Origin: Candidatus Bathyarchaeota archaeon
GTDB taxonomy: Archaea > Asgardarchaeota > Lokiarchaeia > Sigyniarchaeales > Sigyniarchaeaceae
Length of the DNA: 10,708 nucleotides
Assembly (NCBI GenBank): GCA_014729935.1
Contig: WJJB01000176.1
Coordinates: 1 to 10,708, forward strand
Direction: 5' to 3'
Both the position numbers and the translations under genes were made by a program. The notes beneath the pieces were generated by a model. It was not told the origin of the DNA. It saw only the letters and a program-made list of their open reading frames with translations, and ran no database searches. Of the stretch, positions 6,509 through 10,708 are shown piece after piece; position 1 is the first letter of the stretch; every line of letters begins with the position of its first letter.

Positions 6509-8329
6509 ATGAGCGATTCAAGGGAAGGATGCACTGGTTCCGAAATTATCGTGGACCACCTGATAAAAGAAGGCGTGCCATGCATTGCAGGCATCCCGGG
6601 CCATGGGAATCTCGCCCTGGTGGATGCCATATACAAGCGCAAGGGTGAGATACAATTCATTCAAGTTAAACAAGAGATGAGCGCGGTTCATCTTGCCGAA
6701 GGGTATTACCGTGTTTCGGGTGTCCCTTTAGCCGTTATCACTTCCATAGGCCCCGGGGCAGCTAATACCGTCATTGGCATTGCCAGCGCATACGCGGACT
6801 CGAAACCCGTTCTTGTCTTCACGGGAGATACCCACGTGCACATGCGCGGAAAGGGCGTGCTTCAGGAGATCGAGCGTGGTGCGGATTCCTCCTTGAATGC
6901 CATCTTCGATCCGGTGGTTAAGCGATCCTGGAACGTCGCGCAGGCACGGCAGCTTCCATCCGTGATGCATCGTGCGTTCAATTACATGCTCACGGGGCGA
7001 AAGGGGCCCGTTCATGTAAACCTACCCTTTGACGTGCAAAGTGACGAGGTTTCGTGCGAGATCCCGTTTCCCGCCCAAGAAAAAACTTCGAGTCCATTGG
7101 TATATCCCGAACCAGCCAAGATACATGCAGCAGTGGAATTGCTAGCAGGGGCAACGCGTCCCGTGATTTTAATAGGCGGGGGCGTGATTGAGGCAGGAGC
7201 CTTCGACGGGCTTAAAAAGGTAGCAGAATTGCTTGGTGCAGCCGTTATCAATACCATGATGGGGATTTCAGCTTTTCCCGCAAATCACCCGCTTTACGCG
7301 TGGTGTGGGGGTTCGAAGGGTACAACCGTTGGAAATAATTTGGCAAGGAAAGCAGACGTCATCCTTGCCCTCGGGACCAGGTTTGCCGATGAATCCACAT
7401 CATCTTACAAGGAAGGCGTTACCTACTCGATTCCCCCCACTAAGCTTGTCCATGTTGATATCGATGGCCATGAAATCGGGAAGAACTACCACCCAAGTGT
7501 TGGTATCATTGGCGATATTACGCCAACTCTCGAAGCAATTGCAGATGGATTGGAGCAAAGGGGATTCAAGGTTGATTTCAAGGAAAGCGAGTATTTCAAG
7601 GAAATCCAATCCGAGCGGGAGGCTTGGCTGCAATCATTGAACAACTTCGTGGACATGAACAAGAATCCACCCATGATATCGGCTGTTTTGCGCAAGGTAC
7701 GAAAGGTGTTCAATGAAAATACCTACATTGTTACTTCATCCGGAAATGTCCAAGCGCAGGTCCTCCAGGAGTTTCCATTCACCGTTCCACGGACTTGCAT
7801 CACCACCGGTGGGTTCTCGACCATGGGATTTAGCTTGCCAGCCGCCATCGGGGCGAAGCTGGCTTCACCCGAGAACCACGTGGTCGCACTGGTAGGTGAC
7901 GGGGATTTCATGATGACCATGGCGGAACTATCAACTGCAGTGCAGCTTGGAACGGATATCATTACCGTGATCTTGAATAACAAGTCGTGGATGGCTATCA
8001 GGGATTTGCAAGTCGCTGCTTACGGTCCAACACGCGCACTTGGGACTGATTTCACGGATCACGACGGCAAGTTGTATACGCCAGATTTTGCAGGAATTGC
8101 GCGAGGGTTCGGGTGTCACGGAGAACGGGTATCAAGGGTAGCAGATATCGAACCCGCGTTGAGACGGGCAATTGATGCAGGAAAACCTGCAGTTGTCGAG
8201 ATCATGGTAAATCGGGAGTACCCATACAGTGGTTCACCTGCTGTGGGCTGGTGGGATGTTCCCATTCCCGCATATTTCGAAAAGAAACGGGACCAATACG
8301 AGCAAGAAATGAAAGGAGAACGATTGTGA
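6509..8329 (+). CDS. ThDP-dependent enzyme, acetolactate synthase/IolD-like
   Basis: The protein of 606 residues has the three-domain layout of the acetolactate synthase superfamily. The N-terminal pyrimidine-binding domain (about 8-180) has GIPGHGN, the catalytic glutamate (E56, in KQEMSAVH) and GPGAANT. The middle domain (about 205-345) has RPVILIGGG and DID..EIGKN. The C-terminal pyrophosphate-binding domain (about 390-575) has the GDG (463-465) to NN (490-491) ThDP/Mg motif. These enzymes make or cleave C-C bonds next to a carbonyl. The IGKN element recalls acetolactate synthase. The GHGN start and the WWDVP near residue 581, followed by a charged tail, recall IolD, which hydrolyses a cyclic dione in inositol breakdown. 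No regulatory subunit gene (ilvN/ilvH) is nearby. A GTG at 6437 would add 24 unconserved residues. The start at 6509 is supported by the Shine-Dalgarno site at 6497-6504. The ThDP fold is secure; the substrate is open. Confidence 0.95.
   Translation: MSDSREGCTGSEIIVDHLIKEGVPCIAGIPGHGNLALVDAIYKRKGEIQFIQVKQEMSAVHLAEGYYRVSGVPLAVITSIGPGAANTVIGIASAYADSKPVLVFTGDTHVHMRGKGVLQEIERGADSSLNAIFDPVVKRSWNVAQARQLPSVMHRAFNYMLTGRKGPVHVNLPFDVQSDEVSCEIPFPAQEKTSSPLVYPEPAKIHAAVELLAGATRPVILIGGGVIEAGAFDGLKKVAELLGAAVINTMMGISAFPANHPLYAWCGGSKGTTVGNNLARKADVILALGTRFADESTSSYKEGVTYSIPPTKLVHVDIDGHEIGKNYHPSVGIIGDITPTLEAIADGLEQRGFKVDFKESEYFKEIQSEREAWLQSLNNFVDMNKNPPMISAVLRKVRKVFNENTYIVTSSGNVQAQVLQEFPFTVPRTCITTGGFSTMGFSLPAAIGAKLASPENHVVALVGDGDFMMTMAELSTAVQLGTDIITVILNNKSWMAIRDLQVAAYGPTRALGTDFTDHDGKLYTPDFAGIARGFGCHGERVSRVADIEPALRRAIDAGKPAVVEIMVNREYPYSGSPAVGWWDVPIPAYFEKKRDQYEQEMKGERL
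8315..8318 (+). promoter_or_regulatory. Shine-Dalgarno site of the dehydratase gene
   Basis: GGAG lies within the last codons of the ThDP-enzyme gene, 11 bases before the ATG at 8330. A GTG at 8326 is better spaced but is in the wrong frame for the dehydratase, so the ATG is retained. Confidence 0.45.
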
Positions 8330-9988
8330 ATGCCTGGAAGATCAATCGATCGCCAACCTGGCAGGGCATACGAGCGAGCATTATTCATGGCAACGGGATG
8401 CTCGCAACAAGATCTCCAAAAACCACGGATAGCAATTGCCAATTCATGGACCGAGCTTAACCCGGGTCACGTGCACCTGCGCACGCTGGCATCTTGGGTC
8501 AAGCGTGGTATCATTGAATACGGGGGAACGCCGTTTGAATTCAACACGATTGCACCCTGTGATGGTATATGCCAAGGTCGTGGCATGCATTTCATACTTC
8601 CATCGAGGGAAATCATCGCAGCATCGGTTGAACTGACATTAAAAGCCTATCAATTTGACGGTGTCGTGATGATCTGCTCGTGTGACAAGATAGTACCGGG
8701 AATGCTCATGGCTGCAGCCAGGGTAAACATACCCACCATCTTCCTCCCAGGGGGCACCATGAAGCCGTGGAAGAATCTTGAAAAGACCCGGGTGACCTCG
8801 GATATCAAGGAAGCGATCGGCGAATATAATGCCGGGCATCTCACGGCTGGCGAGTTTCTCGAGATCGAATCAGGTACCTGCACGGGGGCTGGCGCTTGCA
8901 ATATGATGGGAACCGCAGTTACCATGGGATGCTTGCTTGAAGCCCTTGGATTGGCATACCCCGGTTCCGCCACCCTGAATGCTCTCGAGGCCAAGCAGCT
9001 CAGGATAGCCAAACAAGTAGGCAATCGCATCGTCGAGATTTCAAGAACGGGGGAGTCGGCTCGAAGCTTCATCACGCCTGAAAGCATCGAGAATGCAGCA
9101 CGGGTTGGCTTGGCAATTGGTGGCTCGTCTAACATGGTCTTGCACCTCCCGGCCCTTGCTGCAGAAATTGGTAGCGAGTTCCCAATGGATGATTTTGACG
9201 CTTTGAGCAAAGACACGCCACTCATCGTGAAATGTAAACCAGCTTCAGACCACACCATCGACGACTTTCACACGGCGGGTGGTGTGAGTGCCGTTTTAAA
9301 GGCACTTGCAGGCAAGGTCCACCTGAAAGCACCATCCATTACTGGATCAACCTTGGAAATCGTGGTGAAACACGCTAAAGAGCCCGATGCACGCGTTATC
9401 CATCATGCAAGTGCTCCACTTGCACCCGAAGGGGGATTGGCAGTGTTACATGGGACCCTTGCGCCCGAAGGAGCAATCGTTAAACAATCAGCCGTGCATC
9501 CCGATATGCTCGTGCACGAGGGCCCTGCAAGGGTATTTGATGGCGAGGAAGCCGTCAAACAAGCCTTGTTCGATCACCAAGTTGAAAAGGGGGATGTCTT
9601 GGTCATCAGGTACGAGGGACCCGTGGGTGGACCGGGCATGAGGGAACTATCACTTCCTGCTGCAATGTTGATTGGTATGGGGCTTGGGAACTCGGTAGCG
9701 ATGATCACCGATGCCAGGTACTCGGGTGCCACCAGGGGGCCTTGCATCGGCCACGTGTGCCCGGAAGCCGCAACGGGAGGACCCATCGCGCTGTGCAAGA
9801 ATGGGGATTCCATCCGCATCGATATCCCGGGCAGGCAGGTCGATCTACTGGTCGGGGAGCAGGAACTCCAACGGCGCAAGGAAGGCTGGAAATTACCACC
9901 TTCCAAGAAACACCTGCAAGGTGGTGGATTCTTGGACCTGTATGCTCGCCTGGTATCGAGTGCAAGGAAGGGGGCAATCCTTCAATGA
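8330..9988 (+). CDS. ilvD: IlvD/Edd-family iron-sulfur dehydratase (dihydroxy-acid dehydratase-like)
   Basis: The 552-residue length suits dihydroxy-acid dehydratases, which dehydrate 2,3-dihydroxy acids to 2-keto acids with an iron-sulfur cluster and Mg. Family landmarks appear in order: ANSWTELNPGHVHLR (37-51), FEFNTIAPCDGI (69-80), LPSREIIA (90-97), SCDKIVPGMLMAA (117-129), the GAGAC..MGTA block (186-196), PGSAT (211-215), GGSSNMVLHLPA (264-275), GGPGMRE (433-439) and YSGATRG (464-470) with S465, the probable catalytic serine. C77, C118 and C190 are the likely cluster ligands. The N-terminus (RALFMATG) fits the family, supporting this start. Oddities are a CDGICQG loop one residue shorter than usual, extra cysteines (C81, C116, C184), and DARYSG where DGRFSG is common. 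Translation begins on the base after the ThDP-enzyme stop, so the two are one operon. The symbol reflects family membership; a sugar-acid dehydratase role is possible. Confidence 0.93.
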   Translation: MPGRSIDRQPGRAYERALFMATGCSQQDLQKPRIAIANSWTELNPGHVHLRTLASWVKRGIIEYGGTPFEFNTIAPCDGICQGRGMHFILPSREIIAASVELTLKAYQFDGVVMICSCDKIVPGMLMAAARVNIPTIFLPGGTMKPWKNLEKTRVTSDIKEAIGEYNAGHLTAGEFLEIESGTCTGAGACNMMGTAVTMGCLLEALGLAYPGSATLNALEAKQLRIAKQVGNRIVEISRTGESARSFITPESIENAARVGLAIGGSSNMVLHLPALAAEIGSEFPMDDFDALSKDTPLIVKCKPASDHTIDDFHTAGGVSAVLKALAGKVHLKAPSITGSTLEIVVKHAKEPDARVIHHASAPLAPEGGLAVLHGTLAPEGAIVKQSAVHPDMLVHEGPARVFDGEEAVKQALFDHQVEKGDVLVIRYEGPVGGPGMRELSLPAAMLIGMGLGNSVAMITDARYSGATRGPCIGHVCPEAATGGPIALCKNGDSIRIDIPGRQVDLLVGEQELQRRKEGWKLPPSKKHLQGGGFLDLYARLVSSARKGAILQ

Positions 9989-10034
9989 ATTATCCCAAAT
10001 CTAACACCGGGACCGATTCACCCCTTGAATCACC

Positions 10035-10041
10035 TTTAAAT
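10035..10041 (+). promoter_or_regulatory. TATA-like box of the acidic protein gene
   Basis: TTTAAAT lies 35 bases before the ATG at 10076. At archaeal spacing transcription would start near 10064, leaving about 12 leader bases. No Shine-Dalgarno match is seen before the ATG, which fits a nearly leaderless message. Confidence 0.45.
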
Positions 10042-10075
10042 GTGACTGCAGGTTTGAGAACGTGGTAGATATATC

Positions 10076-10636
10076 ATGTTTGGTGGCGGTTCTTTCGGGG
10101 ATCTTCCGTTTGATATCTCGGAAGTATTCAAGCAGTTCAAGGAAAACATTGAAATCATCAAGGATGACGAGGGTATCATCATCAAGTACAAGGAAATTGT
10201 TCCCGGGCTAAACTTGGAAATGCTCAAGGGAATGCTCGAAAAGGCAATCGGTTCGGGAAAGCTTGACATGGTGAATGACATGCTTTTTGGCGGGCAGGAT
10301 GGAATGGAAGGAAATGTGATCGAGGACGATCCCGAGGATGACTTGGAGGATCAAACCGAATTCGATATCATCGTGCTTGAAGATGAGCAAGGCTTGAAAT
10401 TGATCCCGCATGATCCCGCGGATCTTGACGACATGCACGAAACCATCACCCAAATGTTCAACCCGGAATTCTTCGAGCAAGCCATCAAGTCGGTCTTTCA
10501 ATTCATCCAAGAACAACTTGGAAACATGCTCGGGGGTCACGACGATGAATTGGCTCAAGGCAAGAACGATGATGCCGAAGATGAGTTCGAGGACCAAGGG
10601 GATTCGAACACCACGGGTGATTACTTTTATTCCTAG
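10076..10636 (+). CDS. Highly acidic hypothetical protein, 186 residues
   Basis: The family is not recognised. By my count the protein has 48 Asp/Glu against 11 Lys, and no Arg, Cys or Trp. The N-terminal part (about 1-72) looks folded: a Gly/Phe-rich start, a helix-like segment, a strand pair around residues 27-42 and a helix ending in MLFGG. An acidic linker follows (75-95), then a short strand-like stretch, IIVLEDEQGLKLI (88-100). Next comes a second helical segment (about 112-143) ending in MLGG, and an acidic, disordered-looking tail. The two segments closing in ML(F)GG may hint at a repeated unit. It has no signal peptide or membrane segment. It starts 87 bases after the dehydratase with its own TATA-like box, so it is probably a separate transcript. 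A chaperone-like or binding-partner role is possible, but nothing in the sequence decides it. Confidence 0.85.
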   Translation: MFGGGSFGDLPFDISEVFKQFKENIEIIKDDEGIIIKYKEIVPGLNLEMLKGMLEKAIGSGKLDMVNDMLFGGQDGMEGNVIEDDPEDDLEDQTEFDIIVLEDEQGLKLIPHDPADLDDMHETITQMFNPEFFEQAIKSVFQFIQEQLGNMLGGHDDELAQGKNDDAEDEFEDQGDSNTTGDYFYS

Positions 10637-10708
10637 GCAAACCAAGCGTGCCACTACCTAGCGTACCACGATTTGAGTTCCAACCGGGCACCGGGCGACA
10701 TCTAGATC
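10637..10708. other. Right-edge segment with an imperfect direct repeat
   Basis: The last 72 bases hold no gene I can support. AGCGTGCCAC and AGCGTACCAC (about 10647-10672) repeat with one mismatch. I tested the segment as a tRNA on both strands and found no consistent T-arm or anticodon arm. The T-rich stretch just before the stop (about 10620-10631) could help end the preceding transcript. Confidence 0.25.

Noticed and set aside
8650..9258. 202-codon minus-strand open frame inside the dehydratase gene
   Set aside because: It is antisense to conserved IlvD motifs and has no supporting signals; a shadow frame.
6509..9988. Calling the pair a branched-chain amino acid synthesis operon outright
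   Set aside because: There is no regulatory subunit, reductoisomerase or leu gene nearby, and motif departures in both proteins leave the pathway open.
10637..10708. Possible partial tRNA at the right edge
   Set aside because: Neither strand gives a T-arm, anticodon arm and acceptor stem that fit together.

Overview
The window is most likely from an archaeon of moderate GC content. Lone or first genes have A/T-rich TATA-like boxes about 20-35 bases before very short leaders. Genes inside or close behind other genes instead carry Shine-Dalgarno matches (GGAGG, GGAGTGA, GAGATGAT). No bacterial -35/-10 pairs stand out. The style of several orphan proteins (a heavily sequon-rich ectodomain, large multi-pass membrane proteins, duplicated small helical domains) would suit an uncultivated lineage such as an Asgard archaeon. 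That placement is a guess: there is no rRNA or other marker gene here.

Layout. (1) Bases 1-3974, minus strand: a two-gene membrane operon. The first gene encodes a ~715-residue protein with one N-terminal membrane anchor and a large, sequon-rich exterior domain. It overlaps by ATGA with a second gene for a protein of at least 14 membrane segments, which runs off the left edge. (2) Bases 4173-4667, plus strand: an orphan 164-residue protein behind a clear TATA box, followed by about 220 bases with no convincing gene. (3) Bases 4891-6303, minus strand: a tandemly duplicated, possibly winged-helix-like small protein and a creatininase-family metal-dependent amidohydrolase, each with its own promoter signal. 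(4) Bases 6509-9988, plus strand: an operon of a ThDP-dependent enzyme of the acetolactate synthase/IolD superfamily and an IlvD/Edd-family dehydratase that starts on the base after the upstream stop. (5) Bases 10076-10636, plus strand: a very acidic, arginine-free 186-residue protein of unknown function.

How the genes work together. The ThDP enzyme and the dehydratase clearly form one unit. Automated annotation would call them IlvB and IlvD of branched-chain amino acid synthesis. However, no ilvN/ilvH, ilvC or leu gene is nearby, and both proteins depart from the usual motifs, so a catabolic route for sugar acids or polyols is a reasonable alternative. The creatininase gene is divergent from this operon and may or may not be linked to it. 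The left-hand operon looks like a cell-surface complex of unknown function. No mobile element, CRISPR array, rRNA or tRNA was recognised.
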